From a bacterium (GTDB lineage Bacteria; Bacillota; Bacilli; Lactobacillales; Streptococcaceae), in the NCBI GenBank assembly GCA_905221065.1, contig CAJNBS010000001.1, positions 124,001-188,000 of the forward strand: a stretch of 64,000 nt of DNA, given 5' to 3'. Under the pieces are notes generated by a model. It was not told the DNA's origin. It ran no database searches and was given only the letters and a program-made list of their open reading frames with translations. Position 1 is the first letter of the stretch. Every line of letters begins with the position of its first letter. A program made the position numbers and the translations under genes. Shown here piece after piece: positions 25,767 through 36,692 of this stretch.

Positions 25767-27245
25767 CTAATCTAGTCTTTCTTTATGAATTTGTGAACCT
25801 AAAAGGTGGAGGTGGTGAAATAGTTCTGCAGTAGAAAGATTCCGACTACAAATAATGGGTTTCGGACAGTTAGAAACAGGGAAGGTGGTGATAACAATAT
25901 CGTGTGGAATTTGATGTAAGATTGAGGAAGAGATACTGGACTTTTCCCAAGGGTCAAATAGATAGAGATTGTTACCGTAGTGGGAAAGGGTGTCAATTAG
26001 GTTTTGTGCATGCTCACTATCTAGATGACTAATGACCAAAACACGAATTTTGGGAAGTTTTTGAAGTAATTGAACTAAAATGCGTTGTCCTTGGATAGAA
26101 AAGGCATAAACTAGCTCTTGTAGTTTACTCGGGTGACTTTCTAGACCAATTTCAGCTAGATAAGCCTGAAATTTCCTTTGACTTGCGTCCAATAGTTTAG
26201 GAAATTCTTTTTGGTAATTGGTTAAAAGCAGAGACTTTTGCTTTTCAAGAGATTTGTTGCTAAGTGGGTGGAGAAAATCAGATTGGGCAGTGTAGTGGAG
26301 GAGCCAAATCAATTCTTCGCGATTTTCAATCTGTAGGTGAAATTCTTTAGCTAACTCTTCTAAGATTTGACTCAATAAACGATAGGATTTTTGAATCTGA
26401 TGAATGTCTCCTAAAGCTCCATTGTTAGGCTTGTTTGTGATTTGAGGAGACTTTACTGGGTTTGAAAATAGCTGTTCCAGTGTTTCCTTTGTAGGTTCAA
26501 AATGGAGTTTTTTAGCCAGCTTTTTGATCTCTTGTGCAAACTGAGGAATTTGCATGAGAGAGCTGTAGTGACTGGTTAAAAGGGGAGTGGGATTTTCAAT
26601 AAAGTGTTTCCTCTTAAAACGCTCCAGATTGATAGCTAGGGTATATTTAATCTGCCGTAGACTGCTGAGGTTGAGTGAAACTTGTTGGGCCTTTAAAAAT
26701 AGCTGAATCAGCTGAGTGAGTGCCTCTTCGGAAATAGAAGAGAAGGGCCAATCAAGAAAGCTGTAACTTTGGCTAAAGTAGTCCAGATAAAAGGCGCGAA
26801 TATCTTCTTCTGCTCCCTCCAAGACTAAAGGTGAAATTTGGACCTTGATGCCATAGTGTTGTGGGAGTTTAGTATTTAGATGCTGGATGCTTTCCTCAAT
26901 CTGCTCTGGATTAGTCGAAAGTGTCTGACATATTTGGTCAAGTGATTGTCCCTCTTTGAAAAAAAGTTGGTTCAAAAAAGAATAAGTTGGCGATTGTTCA
27001 AAGATAGCAATCCGAGGATCCAAGGTATTTTGGAAGTCAAACTGCAACTGAATACCTTCTTTTGCTGATCGAATAAGGAGGTTCGTAAACAATTGCTCAA
27101 GTTTAAAAAGGCGATCTTGCAATTCTTCTATTGAAAAATTCAGATTCTCAGCCAAAACTGGAAGTTCTATCCAATCATGGCGCTTGGTCAATTCTTCCAG
27201 TAACACTAGCAAATTCTGTTCTGTTTCAGAAAGCAAAATATCCAT
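25767..27245 (-). CDS. Mga-like transcriptional regulator
   Basis: About 492 residues from ATG 27245 (MDILLSETEQ), preceded by AAGGAGG; an upstream in-frame start at 27293 has no ribosome site. The N-terminus (WIELPVLAENLNFSIEELQDRLFKLEQ) is a helix-turn-helix of the Mga type, and TLSTNPEQIEESIQHLN is a second one. The long central region resembles a PRD-like domain and the end (VLVISHLDSEHAQNLIDTLSHYGN) an EIIB-like fold. PRD-type phosphorylation control is inferred. It is convergent in order with spuA (same strand, upstream) and may control it or sugar-related surface genes. Distant from the named pneumococcal MgaSpn. Confidence 0.7.
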   Translation of the reverse strand: MDILLSETEQNLLVLLEELTKRHDWIELPVLAENLNFSIEELQDRLFKLEQLFTNLLIRSAKEGIQLQFDFQNTLDPRIAIFEQSPTYSFLNQLFFKEGQSLDQICQTLSTNPEQIEESIQHLNTKLPQHYGIKVQISPLVLEGAEEDIRAFYLDYFSQSYSFLDWPFSSISEEALTQLIQLFLKAQQVSLNLSSLRQIKYTLAINLERFKRKHFIENPTPLLTSHYSSLMQIPQFAQEIKKLAKKLHFEPTKETLEQLFSNPVKSPQITNKPNNGALGDIHQIQKSYRLLSQILEELAKEFHLQIENREELIWLLHYTAQSDFLHPLSNKSLEKQKSLLLTNYQKEFPKLLDASQRKFQAYLAEIGLESHPSKLQELVYAFSIQGQRILVQLLQKLPKIRVLVISHLDSEHAQNLIDTLSHYGNNLYLFDPWEKSSISSSILHQIPHDIVITTFPVSNCPKPIICSRNLSTAELFHHLHLLGSQIHKERLD

Positions 27246-27274
27246 AATAAACCTCCTTATATATTTATACATAT

Positions 27275-27303
27275 ATATTAAAAGAAAAAGCAAGTAAAGT
27301 CAA
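27275..27303 (-). promoter_or_regulatory. Promoter of the Mga-like regulator
   Basis: Minus strand TTGACT (27303-27298), 17 bases, TAATAT (27280-27275). Confidence 0.65.
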
Positions 27304-27444
27304 GGAAAATGAGCTAAGATAAAATAGGATAACCGTAATTTACTATATTCTTTTTGGGTAATTAGGCTGAAAATGAACTTCGTAAAGCAATAGTTGAATT
27401 CAATTTTTTATAGGAAAAAAATTACCAAAAATCTACAGAATCCC

Positions 27445-27473
27445 TTGAAAAATCTAGCTAAATAGGGTATAAT
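27445..27473 (+). promoter_or_regulatory. rpoBC promoter
   Basis: TTGAAA, 17 bases, TATAAT, about 255 bases ahead of rpoB. This leaves a leader of roughly 250 nt. The stretch 27304-27440 between it and the divergent Mga-like promoter shows no gene or repeat I can recognise. Confidence 0.75.
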
Positions 27474-27499
27474 GTAAATAATCATTTGTCGTAGGTTTT

Positions 27500-27573
27500 G
27501 TCTGAAATATTGTCCAGACAAGGCTCACAGCAGTTAAATCTTCTGAAAAAGTCAGATTTAGCTGCTCTTTTTG
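27500..27573 (+). terminator. Terminator-like hairpin in the rpoB leader (candidate attenuator)
   Basis: A small stem GTCTG ... CAGAC (27500-27519) is followed by a 13-pair stem AGCAGTTAAATCT / AGATTTAGCTGCT (27529-27566) and CTTTTTG. It lies inside the leader, about 160 bases before rpoB, so it would stop part of the transcripts before the gene. Confidence 0.6.
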
Positions 27574-27727
27574 TGCTTTTTTTCAGGATTTCGAATGTTT
27601 GTAATAAAGACTTAAAGATTCTGAAAATTCATCAAAGGGACACGATGATAGAGGTTTTTAAAACCATATGAAGATTAGAAAAGCCTGATTGACAAGGCTT
27701 GGAACTTATTTACAAAGGAGAATCATC

Positions 27728-30700
27728 TTGGCAGGACATGACGTTCAATACGGGAAACATCGTACCCGTCGTAGTTTTTCAAGAATCAAAGAAGTTCTTG
27801 ACTTACCAAATTTGATTGAAATTCAAACTGACTCATTCAAAGATTTCCTAGACCACGGTCTGAAGGAAGTGTTTGAAGATGTATTGCCAATTTCAAACTT
27901 CACAGACACAATGGAGTTGGAATTCGTTGGATATGAAATCAAAGAACCAAAATATACGCTCGAAGAAGCTCGTATCCACGATGCTAGCTACTCAGCACCA
28001 ATTTTTGTAACCTTCCGCTTGATCAATAAAGAAACAGGCGAAATCAAGACCCAAGAAGTTTTCTTTGGTGATTTCCCAATCATGACAGAAATGGGTACTT
28101 TCATCATCAATGGTGGTGAACGTATTATCGTATCTCAGTTGGTCCGCTCACCAGGTGTTTACTTTAACGACAAAGTTGATAAAAACGGTAAAGTGGGCTA
28201 CGGTTCAACTGTTATCCCTAACCGTGGAGCTTGGTTGGAACTTGAAAGCGACTCAAAAGACATCGCCTATACTCGTATCGACCGTACTCGTAAGATTCCA
28301 TTTACAACCTTGGTTCGTGCCCTTGGTTTTTCAGGTGATGATGAAATCTTTGATATCTTTGGTGATAGCGAATTGGTTCGCAACACTGTTGAAAAAGATA
28401 TCCACAAGAACCCAATGGACTCTCGTACAGACGAAGCCTTGAAAGAAATTTACGAACGCCTTCGTCCAGGTGAACCTAAGACTGCTGAAAGTTCACGTAG
28501 CTTGCTTGTAGCTCGTTTCTTTGACCCACGTCGCTATGACTTGGCAGCAGTTGGTCGTTACAAGATCAATAAAAAACTCAATGTTAAAACACGCTTGCTT
28601 AACCAAACCATTGCGGAACCATTGGTAGACCCTGAAACAGGAGAAATCTTGGTAGAAGCTGGTACAATCATGACTCGTAGCGTGATTGAAAGTATTGAAA
28701 GCCATTTGGATGGCGACTTGAACAAGATTGTTTACATTCCAAATGATGCGGCGGTTGTGACTGAGCCAGTTGTTCTTCAAAAATTCAAGGTTGTTGCACC
28801 AACTGATCCAGACCGTGTCGTAACCATCATTGGTAATGCTAACCCAGATGACAAGGTTCGTATCGTCACTCCTGCAGATATCCTTGCTGAGATGAGCTAC
28901 TTCCTCAATTTGGCTGAAGGACTTGGCCGTGTAGATGATATCGACCACCTTGGAAACCGTCGTATCCGTGCGGTAGGTGAATTGCTTGCTAACCAAGTAC
29001 GTCTTGGACTTTCTCGTATGGAACGTAATGTCCGTGAACGTATGTCTGTTCAGGACAACGAAGTCTTGACGCCACAACAAATTATTAACATCCGTCCTGT
29101 AACAGCTGCGGTTAAAGAATTCTTTGGTTCATCACAGTTGTCACAGTTCATGGACCAACACAACCCGCTATCTGAGTTGTCTCACAAACGCCGTTTGTCA
29201 GCCTTAGGACCTGGTGGTTTGACACGTGACCGTGCTGGATATGAAGTACGTGACGTGCACTACACTCACTATGGTCGTATGTGTCCAATCGAGACACCTG
29301 AAGGGCCTAACATCGGTTTGATCAATAACTTGTCATCTTACGGACACTTGAACAAGTATGGTTTTGTCCAAACACCATACCGTAAGGTTGACCGTGAAAC
29401 AGGTGTTGTCACAAACGAAATCGTTTGGTTGACAGCCGATGAAGAAGATGAATTTACTGTAGCTCAGGCCAACTCTCGTCTTAACGAAGATGGAACCTTT
29501 GCTGAGAAAGTTGTTATGGGACGTCACCAAGGGGTCAACCAAGAGTATCCAGCTAATGTTGTTGACTACATGGACGTATCACCAAAACAGGTAGTTGCCG
29601 TTGCGACAGCATGTATTCCTTTCTTGGAAAACGATGACTCTAACCGAGCCCTCATGGGAGCCAACATGCAACGTCAGGCTGTGCCATTGATCAATCCTCA
29701 AGCACCTTACGTTGGTACTGGTATGGAATACCAAGCAGCCCACGACTCTGGAGCGGCTGTGATTGCTCAGTATGATGGTAAAGTTACTTACGCAGATGCT
29801 GACAAGGTAGAAGTTCGTCGTGAAGATGGTTCATTGGACGTTTACCACATCCAAAAATTCCGTCGTTCAAACTCAGGTACTGCTTATAACCAACGTACGC
29901 TTGTAAAAGTTGGCGATGTCGTTGAAAAAGGCGATTTTATCGCTGACGGACCTTCTATGGAAAATGGGGAAATGGCGCTGGGACAAAACCCAATCGTTGC
30001 CTACATGACTTGGGAAGGTTACAACTTCGAGGATGCCGTTATCATGAGCGAACGCTTGGTGAAAGACGATGTTTATACATCTGTTCACCTTGAAGAATAC
30101 GAATCAGAAACGCGCGATACAAAGCTTGGGCCTGAAGAAATTACTCGTGAAATTCCAAACGTTGGTGAAGATGCCCTTAAAGACCTTGATGAAATGGGAA
30201 TTATCCGTATCGGTGCTGAGGTTAAAGAAGGGGATATCCTTGTAGGTAAAGTAACACCTAAGGGTGAGAAAGACCTTTCAGCTGAAGAACGTCTCTTGCA
30301 CGCTATCTTCGGAGATAAATCTCGTGAAGTGCGTGATACTTCTCTTCGTGTACCACACGGTGCCGATGGTGTCGTTCGTGATGTTAAGATCTTTACACGT
30401 GCAAATGGAGATGAGTTGCAATCAGGTGTGAACATGCTGGTTCGCGTCTACATCGCTCAAAAACGTAAGATCAAGGTCGGAGATAAGATGGCCGGACGTC
30501 ACGGAAATAAAGGGGTTGTCTCTCGTATCGTTCCTGTAGAAGACATGCCTTACCTTCCAGACGGAACTCCAGTCGATATCATGTTGAACCCACTTGGGGT
30601 GCCATCACGTATGAATATCGGTCAGGTTATGGAGCTTCACCTTGGTATGGCGGCTCGTACTCTTGGTATTCACATCGCAACACCAGTCTTTGACGGAGCA

Positions 30701-31336
30701 AGTTCTGAAGATCTTTGGTCAACCGTTAAAGAGGCAGGTATGGATAGCGATGCCAAAACAATTCTTTACGATGGACGTACTGGTGAACCGTTTGATAACC
30801 GTGTTTCTGTCGGAGTCATGTACATGATCAAACTCCACCACATGGTTGATGATAAATTGCACGCGCGTTCAGTCGGACCATACTCAACCGTTACCCAACA
30901 ACCACTCGGAGGTAAAGCTCAGTTTGGTGGACAACGTTTCGGTGAGATGGAGGTTTGGGCTCTTGAAGCCTACGGTGCATCAAATGTCCTTCAAGAAATC
31001 TTGACTTACAAGTCTGACGATATCAATGGACGTTTGAAAGCTTATGAAGCTATTACAAAAGGAAAACCAATTCCAAAACCAGGTGTTCCAGAATCCTTCC
31101 GAGTTCTTGTCAAAGAATTGCAATCTCTTGGTCTTGACATGCGTGTCCTAGACGAAGATGACCAAGAAGTGGAACTTCGCGACTTGGATGAAGGAATGGA
31201 CGAAGATGTCATCCACGTAGATGACCTTGAAAAAGCCCGCGAAAAAGCAGCCCAAGAGGCTAAAGCAGCCTTTGAAGCTGAAGAAGCTGAGAAAGCAACA
31301 AAAGCGGAAGCAACAGAAGAAGCTGCTGAAGAATAA
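27728..31336 (+). CDS. rpoB: RNA polymerase beta subunit
   Basis: About 1202 residues from the TTG at 27728 (reads [16 protein letters not shown] after the start), chosen because AAAGGAG lies 8 bases upstream; an in-frame start at 27689 has none. Core motifs include the rifampicin cluster [18 protein letters not shown] then LSALGPGG, all wild-type at the Asp, His and Ser positions linked to resistance. Others are [16 protein letters not shown] and [14 protein letters not shown] with the active-site lysines. The C-terminal acidic and Ala/Glu-rich tail ([15 protein letters not shown]) is a streptococcal extension. It forms an operon with rpoC, 32 bases downstream. Confidence 0.97.
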   Translation: MAGHDVQYGKHRTRRSFSRIKEVLDLPNLIEIQTDSFKDFLDHGLKEVFEDVLPISNFTDTMELEFVGYEIKEPKYTLEEARIHDASYSAPIFVTFRLINKETGEIKTQEVFFGDFPIMTEMGTFIINGGERIIVSQLVRSPGVYFNDKVDKNGKVGYGSTVIPNRGAWLELESDSKDIAYTRIDRTRKIPFTTLVRALGFSGDDEIFDIFGDSELVRNTVEKDIHKNPMDSRTDEALKEIYERLRPGEPKTAESSRSLLVARFFDPRRYDLAAVGRYKINKKLNVKTRLLNQTIAEPLVDPETGEILVEAGTIMTRSVIESIESHLDGDLNKIVYIPNDAAVVTEPVVLQKFKVVAPTDPDRVVTIIGNANPDDKVRIVTPADILAEMSYFLNLAEGLGRVDDIDHLGNRRIRAVGELLANQVRLGLSRMERNVRERMSVQDNEVLTPQQIINIRPVTAAVKEFFGSSQLSQFMDQHNPLSELSHKRRLSALGPGGLTRDRAGYEVRDVHYTHYGRMCPIETPEGPNIGLINNLSSYGHLNKYGFVQTPYRKVDRETGVVTNEIVWLTADEEDEFTVAQANSRLNEDGTFAEKVVMGRHQGVNQEYPANVVDYMDVSPKQVVAVATACIPFLENDDSNRALMGANMQRQAVPLINPQAPYVGTGMEYQAAHDSGAAVIAQYDGKVTYADADKVEVRREDGSLDVYHIQKFRRSNSGTAYNQRTLVKVGDVVEKGDFIADGPSMENGEMALGQNPIVAYMTWEGYNFEDAVIMSERLVKDDVYTSVHLEEYESETRDTKLGPEEITREIPNVGEDALKDLDEMGIIRIGAEVKEGDILVGKVTPKGEKDLSAEERLLHAIFGDKSREVRDTSLRVPHGADGVVRDVKIFTRANGDELQSGVNMLVRVYIAQKRKIKVGDKMAGRHGNKGVVSRIVPVEDMPYLPDGTPVDIMLNPLGVPSRMNIGQVMELHLGMAARTLGIHIATPVFDGASSEDLWSTVKEAGMDSDAKTILYDGRTGEPFDNRVSVGVMYMIKLHHMVDDKLHARSVGPYSTVTQQPLGGKAQFGGQRFGEMEVWALEAYGASNVLQEILTYKSDDINGRLKAYEAITKGKPIPKPGVPESFRVLVKELQSLGLDMRVLDEDDQEVELRDLDEGMDEDVIHVDDLEKAREKAAQEAKAAFEAEEAEKATKAEATEEAAEE

Positions 31337-31368
31337 GCAGTTCACTTAGAATAGAAAGGGAAGAAATA

Positions 31369-34300
31369 GTGGTTGATGTAAATCGTTTTAAAAGTATGCA
31401 AATCACCCTAGCTTCTCCAAGCAAAGTCCGTTCATGGTCTTATGGAGAAGTCAAAAAACCTGAAACAATCAATTACCGTACGTTGAAACCAGAACGTGAA
31501 GGGCTCTTTGATGAAGTTATCTTTGGCCCTACAAAAGACTGGGAATGTGCTTGTGGTAAGTACAAACGCATTCGTTACAGAGGGATTGTTTGTGACCGCT
31601 GTGGGGTTGAAGTAACGCGTACAAAAGTTCGTCGTGAGCGTATGGGGCACATCGAGTTGAAAGCTCCTGTATCTCACATCTGGTACTTCAAGGGGATTCC
31701 AAGCCGTATGGGCTTGACCCTTGATATGAGCCCTCGTGCCCTCGAGGAAGTTATCTACTTTGCGGCTTATGTGGTGATTGATCCGAAGGATACACCACTT
31801 GAGCACAAGTCTATCATGACAGAGCGCGAATACCGTGAGCGCTTGCGTGAGTATGGTTATGGTTCATTCGTTGCCAAGATGGGTGCCGAAGCCATCCAAG
31901 ACCTTTTAAAACAAGTAGATCTTGAAAAAGAAATTGCTGAACTCAAAGAAGAGTTGAAAACAGCTACTGGACAAAAACGTGTTAAAGCCATCCGTCGTTT
32001 GGATGTTTTGGATGCCTTTTACAAGTCTGGAAACAAACCTGAATGGATGATTCTCAACATCCTTCCGGTTATTCCACCAGATCTTCGTCCAATGTTGCAG
32101 TTGGATGGTGGCCGTTTTGCCTCATCTGACTTGAATGACCTTTACCGCCGTGTTATCAACCGTAACAACCGTTTGGCTCGTTTGCTTGAGTTGAATGCAC
32201 CTGGTATCATCGTTCAAAATGAGAAACGTATGCTTCAAGAAGCGGTTGATGCTTTGATTGACAATGGTCGTCGTGGTCGTCCAATCACAGGGCCAGGTAG
32301 CCGTCCACTGAAATCATTGAGCCACATGCTTAAAGGTAAACAAGGACGCTTCCGTCAAAACTTGCTCGGTAAACGTGTTGACTTCTCAGGACGTTCCGTT
32401 ATCGCCGTTGGTCCAACGCTTAAGATGTACCAATGTGGTGTGCCACGTGAAATGGCGATTGAGCTCTTTAAACCATTTGTGATGCGTGAAATCGTTGCGC
32501 GTGATATCGTGCAAAACGTGAAAGCAGCTAAACGCTTGGTGGAACGTGGAGACGAACGCATCTGGGATATCCTTGAAGAAGTGATTAAAGAACACCCAGT
32601 ACTTCTTAACCGCGCACCGACCCTTCACCGTTTGGGTATCCAAGCCTTCGAGCCAGTCTTGATTGATGGTAAGGCCCTTCGCTTGCACCCACTTGTCTGT
32701 GAAGCCTACAATGCCGACTTTGACGGGGACCAAATGGCCATCCACGTACCGCTTTCAGAAGAAGCCCAAGCAGAAGCTCGTATCCTCATGCTTGCTGCTG
32801 AGCACATTTTGAACCCGAAAGATGGTAAACCAGTTGTTACTCCATCTCAGGATATGGTTTTGGGTAACTACTACTTGACCATGGAAGAAGCTGGTCGTGA
32901 AGGTGAAGGAATGGTCTTCAAAGACCGTGATGAAGCTGTCATGGCTTATCGCAATGGTTATGTTCACCTCCACTCACGTGTAGGTATTGCAACAGATAGC
33001 CTCAACAAACCATGGACAGAAGAGCAAAGACACAAGGTCTTGCTTACAACAGTTGGTAAAATCCTCTTCAACGACATCATGCCAGAGGGTCTACCATACT
33101 TGCAAGAACCAAACAATGCCAACTTAACAGAAGGCGTTCCAGCTAAATACTTCTTGCCACTTGGTGGAGATATCAAGGAAGCTATCAGCAAACTTGAACT
33201 CAACCCTCCATTCAAGAAGAAAAACCTTGGAAATATCATCGCTGAAATCTTCAAACGTTTCCGTACGACAGAAACTTCTGCCCTACTTGACCGTATGAAG
33301 AACCTTGGTTACCACCACTCAACTCTTGCAGGATTGACAGTGGGTATTGCTGATATCCCAGTCGTTGATGACAAGGCTGAAATCATTGAAGAATCACACA
33401 AACGTGTAGAACAAATCACAAAACAATTCCGTCGTGGTATGATCACAGATGACGAGCGTTACAATGCCGTTACAGCTGAATGGCGTGCTGCCCGTGAAAA
33501 ACTTGAGAAACGCTTGATTGCCAACCAAGATCCTAAGAACCCAATCGTTATGATGATGGACTCTGGAGCTCGTGGTAACATCTCAAACTTCTCACAGCTT
33601 GCCGGAATGCGTGGTCTGATGGCTGCTCCGAACGGACGTATCATGGAATTGCCAATCCTTTCAAACTTCCGCGAAGGTTTGTCAGTACTCGAAATGTTCT
33701 TCTCAACTCACGGTGCCCGTAAAGGTATGACCGATACAGCCCTTAAGACAGCCGACTCAGGTTACTTGACTCGTCGTTTGGTTGACGTTGCCCAAGATGT
33801 TATCATCCGTGAGGACGACTGTGGAACTGACCGTGGTCTCTTGATCCGCTCTATCGCAGAAGGAAAAGAAATGATTGAGTCACTCGAAGAGCGTCTCAAT
33901 GGTCGTTACACTAAGAAAACTGTTAAACATCCAGAAACTGGTGCAGTTATCATTGGTCCAAATGAGTTGATTACAGAAGATAAGGCGCGTGAAATTGTCA
34001 ATGCTGGTGTGGAAGAAGTAACTATCCGTTCCGTATTTACATGTAACACTCGTCATGGTGTCTGCCGTCACTGTTACGGTATCAACTTGGCGACTGGTGA
34101 TGCGGTTGAAGTTGGTGAAGCAGTTGGTACAATCGCTGCCCAATCTATCGGGGAACCTGGTACACAGCTTACAATGCGTACCTTCCACACGGGTGGGGTT
34201 GCCTCAAATACCGATATCACTCAGGGTCTTCCTCGTGTCCAAGAAATCTTTGAAGCCCGCAATCCTAAAGGGGAAGCGGTTATCACAGAGGTTAAAGGAC

Positions 34301-35046
34301 AAGTTACAGCTATCGAAGAAGATGCATCAACTCGTACTAAGAAAGTCTTTGTTAAGGGTGAAACTGGCGAAGGTGAATATGTCGTTCCATTTACCGCTCG
34401 TATGCGTGTTGAAGTTGGTGATCAAGTAGCGCGTGGTGCTGCTCTTACAGAAGGTTCTATCCAACCAAAACGTCTCCTTGCAGTTCGTGATGTCTTGTCA
34501 GTTGAAACTTATCTTCTTGGTGAGGTACAAAAAGTTTACCGTAGCCAAGGGGTAGAAATCGGTGACAAACACATCGAGGTAATGGTTCGTCAAATGATCC
34601 GTAAAGTTCGTGTCATGGATCCAGGTGACACAGATCTTCTCATGGGTACCCTCATGGATATCAATGACTTTACAGATGCCAACAAAGATGTTCTTATCGC
34701 AGGTGGAGTTCCAGCGACTGGTCGACCAGTCCTTATGGGAATTACCAAAGCCTCACTTGAAACAAACAGTTTCTTGTCAGCGGCTTCCTTCCAGGAAACA
34801 ACTCGTGTCCTTACTGACGCGGCTATCCGTGGTAAGAAAGACCATCTCCTTGGACTTAAAGAAAATGTTATCATCGGTAAAATCATCCCAGCAGGTACTG
34901 GTATGGCCCGTTACCGTAACCTTGAACCACATGCTATCAACGAAGAAGAATACCTTAACCCTCCAGTAGAGGAAGAAGGAAATGAAGAAACAACAGAAGT
35001 AGTTGTGGATACTACCGTTGAAACTGTGGAAGAAACAGTAGAATAA
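31369..35046 (+). CDS. rpoC: RNA polymerase beta' subunit
   Basis: 1225 residues, starting with GTG behind GGGAAG. The N-terminal zinc ribbon reads CACGKYKR ... CDRCGVEV. The catalytic magnesium loop is [16 protein letters not shown], and the bridge helix and trigger loop region includes [20 protein letters not shown] and [17 protein letters not shown]. The second zinc site is [13 protein letters not shown]. The last 30 residues are acidic ([13 protein letters not shown]), as in other streptococci. It is transcribed with rpoB and ends at a strong terminator. Confidence 0.98.
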   Translation: MVDVNRFKSMQITLASPSKVRSWSYGEVKKPETINYRTLKPEREGLFDEVIFGPTKDWECACGKYKRIRYRGIVCDRCGVEVTRTKVRRERMGHIELKAPVSHIWYFKGIPSRMGLTLDMSPRALEEVIYFAAYVVIDPKDTPLEHKSIMTEREYRERLREYGYGSFVAKMGAEAIQDLLKQVDLEKEIAELKEELKTATGQKRVKAIRRLDVLDAFYKSGNKPEWMILNILPVIPPDLRPMLQLDGGRFASSDLNDLYRRVINRNNRLARLLELNAPGIIVQNEKRMLQEAVDALIDNGRRGRPITGPGSRPLKSLSHMLKGKQGRFRQNLLGKRVDFSGRSVIAVGPTLKMYQCGVPREMAIELFKPFVMREIVARDIVQNVKAAKRLVERGDERIWDILEEVIKEHPVLLNRAPTLHRLGIQAFEPVLIDGKALRLHPLVCEAYNADFDGDQMAIHVPLSEEAQAEARILMLAAEHILNPKDGKPVVTPSQDMVLGNYYLTMEEAGREGEGMVFKDRDEAVMAYRNGYVHLHSRVGIATDSLNKPWTEEQRHKVLLTTVGKILFNDIMPEGLPYLQEPNNANLTEGVPAKYFLPLGGDIKEAISKLELNPPFKKKNLGNIIAEIFKRFRTTETSALLDRMKNLGYHHSTLAGLTVGIADIPVVDDKAEIIEESHKRVEQITKQFRRGMITDDERYNAVTAEWRAAREKLEKRLIANQDPKNPIVMMMDSGARGNISNFSQLAGMRGLMAAPNGRIMELPILSNFREGLSVLEMFFSTHGARKGMTDTALKTADSGYLTRRLVDVAQDVIIREDDCGTDRGLLIRSIAEGKEMIESLEERLNGRYTKKTVKHPETGAVIIGPNELITEDKAREIVNAGVEEVTIRSVFTCNTRHGVCRHCYGINLATGDAVEVGEAVGTIAAQSIGEPGTQLTMRTFHTGGVASNTDITQGLPRVQEIFEARNPKGEAVITEVKGQVTAIEEDASTRTKKVFVKGETGEGEYVVPFTARMRVEVGDQVARGAALTEGSIQPKRLLAVRDVLSVETYLLGEVQKVYRSQGVEIGDKHIEVMVRQMIRKVRVMDPGDTDLLMGTLMDINDFTDANKDVLIAGGVPATGRPVLMGITKASLETNSFLSAASFQETTRVLTDAAIRGKKDHLLGLKENVIIGKIIPAGTGMARYRNLEPHAINEEEYLNPPVEEEGNEETTEVVVDTTVETVEETVE

Positions 35047-35047
35047 G

Positions 35048-35086
35048 AGAGAATGAGAGAGCCTTCGGGTTCTCTTTCTCTTTTCT
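35048..35086 (+). terminator. rpoBC terminator
   Basis: AGAGAATGAGAGAGCC-TTCG-GGTTCTCTTTCTCTTTT: a stem with a stable UUCG loop and a T-rich tail. Confidence 0.88.
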
Positions 35087-35118
35087 GAAAACTTTCTCCA
35101 TTTTTCCATGAAATGTGG

Positions 35119-35124
35119 TAAAAT
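35119..35124 (+). promoter_or_regulatory. Probable ndk promoter, upstream of BOX
   Basis: TGG-TAAAAT extended -10 ends where the BOX begins, so the ndk leader would contain the whole BOX. No clear promoter is seen between the BOX and ndk. Confidence 0.4.
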
Positions 35125-35230
35125 AATACTCAATGAAAATCAAAGAGCAAACTAGAAAACTAGCCGCAGGCTGTACTTGAGTACGGCAAGGCGAAGTTGA
35201 CGTGGTTTGAATTTGATTTTCGAAGAGTAT
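35125..35230. repeat. BOX element (boxC-boxA orientation) before ndk
   Basis: ATACTCAATGAAAATC to TTTCGAAGAGTAT, 106 bases, with CTAGCCGCAGGCTGTACTT and GTACGGCAAGGCGAAG. It is the reverse orientation of the copy at 4.7 kb and lacks boxB. It ends about 30 bases before the ndk start. Confidence 0.9.
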
Positions 35231-35260
35231 AAAAGAAAGAAGTTGACAAAGGAGACAAGT

Positions 35261-35674
35261 ATGGAACAAACATTTTTTATCATTAAACCAGATGGTGTAA
35301 AAAGAGGACTAGTGGGGGAAGTGTTGAAACGCATCGAACAACGTGGATTTACAATTGAAAAATTGGAGTTGCGTTCACAGGTCTCAGAAGAGTTGATTGA
35401 TCAGCACTATCAGGACTTGGTTGGTCAGAGTTTTTACCCACCGATTCGTGAATTCATGACTTCAGGACCGGTTCTTGTGGGTATCATTTCTGGTCCTAAA
35501 GTAATCGAAACTTGGCGTACCATGATGGGAGCAACTCGTCCAGAAGAAGCTTTACCAGGAACTATTCGAGGTGATTTTGCAAAAGCTGCTGGAGAAAATG
35601 AGGTTATCCAAAATGTTGTACATGGATCAGATTCAGAAGAGTCAGCTAAGAGAGAAATTGCTCTTTGGTTTTAA
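35261..35674 (+). CDS. ndk: Nucleoside diphosphate kinase
   Basis: Transfers the gamma phosphate from ATP to nucleoside diphosphates. 137 residues from ATG 35261, with AAAGGAG 7 bases upstream; an in-frame start at 35207 falls inside the BOX and is rejected. The catalytic His121 is in [27 protein letters not shown] is the nucleotide-binding Kpn-loop region. [13 protein letters not shown] opens the fold. Full family length. It follows rpoBC but is separated from it by a terminator and a BOX, and ends at its own terminator. Confidence 0.96.
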   Translation: MEQTFFIIKPDGVKRGLVGEVLKRIEQRGFTIEKLELRSQVSEELIDQHYQDLVGQSFYPPIREFMTSGPVLVGIISGPKVIETWRTMMGATRPEEALPGTIRGDFAKAAGENEVIQNVVHGSDSEESAKREIALWF

Positions 35675-35746
35675 GAGTGGATTGGCTCAATCAATTGGTT
35701 AAAAGCTCATTTGAATATAAAGTATAGTCAAGTATTTTAAGACATG

Positions 35747-35792
35747 ACGCATGATATCAAACTTTTTAGTTTTTGATATGGTGCGTTTTTTG
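35747..35792 (+). terminator. ndk terminator
   Basis: ACGCATGATATCAAA ... TTTGATATGGTGCGT followed by six T, about 70 bases after the ndk stop. Confidence 0.85.
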
Positions 35793-35805
35793 ATTTCAAA
35801 TTTAT

Positions 35806-35876
35806 ATTCTTCTAAAATCTCTTCAAACCACGTCAGCTCTAGCCGCAGGTTGCTCTTTGATTTTCATTGAGTATTA
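35806..35876. repeat. Truncated BOX element
   Basis: About 71 bases: CTTCAAACCACGTCAGCT joined directly to CTAGCCGCAGGTTGCTC and TTTCATTGAGTATTA, so the inner parts of boxA and boxC are deleted. The stretch 35675-35978 otherwise holds only the ndk terminator and the next promoter. Confidence 0.85.
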
Positions 35877-35948
35877 GTCTCTGGTGTTTGTTTAGCGTCT
35901 AAAAGAGACATTTGAGAAGATTGGGAACAGTTCCCTCTTTTCTCTTGG

Positions 35949-35954
35949 TATAAT
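35949..35954 (+). promoter_or_regulatory. Promoter of membrane protein gene
   Basis: TGG-TATAAT extended -10, 24 bases before the ATG. Confidence 0.6.
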
Positions 35955-35978
35955 GATTGGTAGGAAGGGAGAGAAAAG

Positions 35979-36599
35979 ATGAAATCAATGAGAATCTTAT
36001 TTTTGTTAGCTTTAATTCAAATCAGTTTGAGTAGCTGTTTCCTATGGAAAGAATGCATCTTGTCCTTTAAACAAAGTACAGCTTTTTTCATCGGAAGTAT
36101 GGTCTTCGTTTCAGGAATCTGTGCTGGGGTAAATTATCTTTATACTCGTAAGCAAGAAGTCCATAGTGTCCTAGCCAGTAAGAAGTCGGTGAAGCTTCTT
36201 TACAGTATCCTGCTCTTAATTAATTTGTTCGGAGCTGTTCTTGTCTTGTCAGATAACTTGTTCATCAAAAATACGCTGCAGCAAGAATTAGTTGACTTTT
36301 TATTGCCATCCTTCTTTTTTCTGTTTGGGCTAGATTTGTTGATTTTTTTACCCTTGAAAAAATACATGCGCGATTTGCTTGCTATGCTAGACAGAAAAAA
36401 GACAGTTTTGGTGACTATTTTAGCAACACTTCTCTTCTTAAGAAATCCAATGACTATTGTCTCACTTCTGATTTATATTGGACTGGGTTTGTTTTTTGCA
36501 GCCTATCTTGTCCCAAATTCTGTTAAAAAGGAAGTTTCCTTTTATGGTCATATTTTCCGAGATCTTGTATTGGTCATTGCTACGCTCATTTTCTTTTAG
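35979..36599 (+). CDS. Hypothetical membrane protein
   Basis: 206 residues, family not recognised. It has about six hydrophobic segments (roughly residues 5-20, 30-52, 65-85, 100-122, 135-170, 185-206) joined by short basic loops and no soluble domain. There is one cysteine-containing start (LSSCFLWKEC), but position 19 is not in a convincing lipobox. GGAAGGGAG precedes the ATG. No functional clue comes from its neighbours: ndk is upstream behind a terminator, and tsaE has its own promoter. Confidence 0.7.
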   Translation: MKSMRILFLLALIQISLSSCFLWKECILSFKQSTAFFIGSMVFVSGICAGVNYLYTRKQEVHSVLASKKSVKLLYSILLLINLFGAVLVLSDNLFIKNTLQQELVDFLLPSFFFLFGLDLLIFLPLKKYMRDLLAMLDRKKTVLVTILATLLFLRNPMTIVSLLIYIGLGLFFAAYLVPNSVKKEVSFYGHIFRDLVLVIATLIFF

Positions 36600-36680
36600 A
36601 GAAATCCTGTTTTTATGGATGTTATGGATGTTATGATGGTAAGTTTAGCAGGAAAATAGACACAAAAGAAAAGTTTTTGG

Positions 36681-36686
36681 TATAAT
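36681..36686 (+). promoter_or_regulatory. tsaE promoter, leaderless geometry
   Basis: TGG-TATAAT with six bases (AAAAGT) before the ATG, so transcription should begin at the A of the start codon. No Shine-Dalgarno. Confidence 0.7.
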
Positions 36687-36692
36687 AAAAGT

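Noticed and set aside
36617..36645. ATGGATGTT tandem repeat between the membrane protein gene and tsaE
   Set aside because: Only about two and a half units; too short to call a functional repeat.
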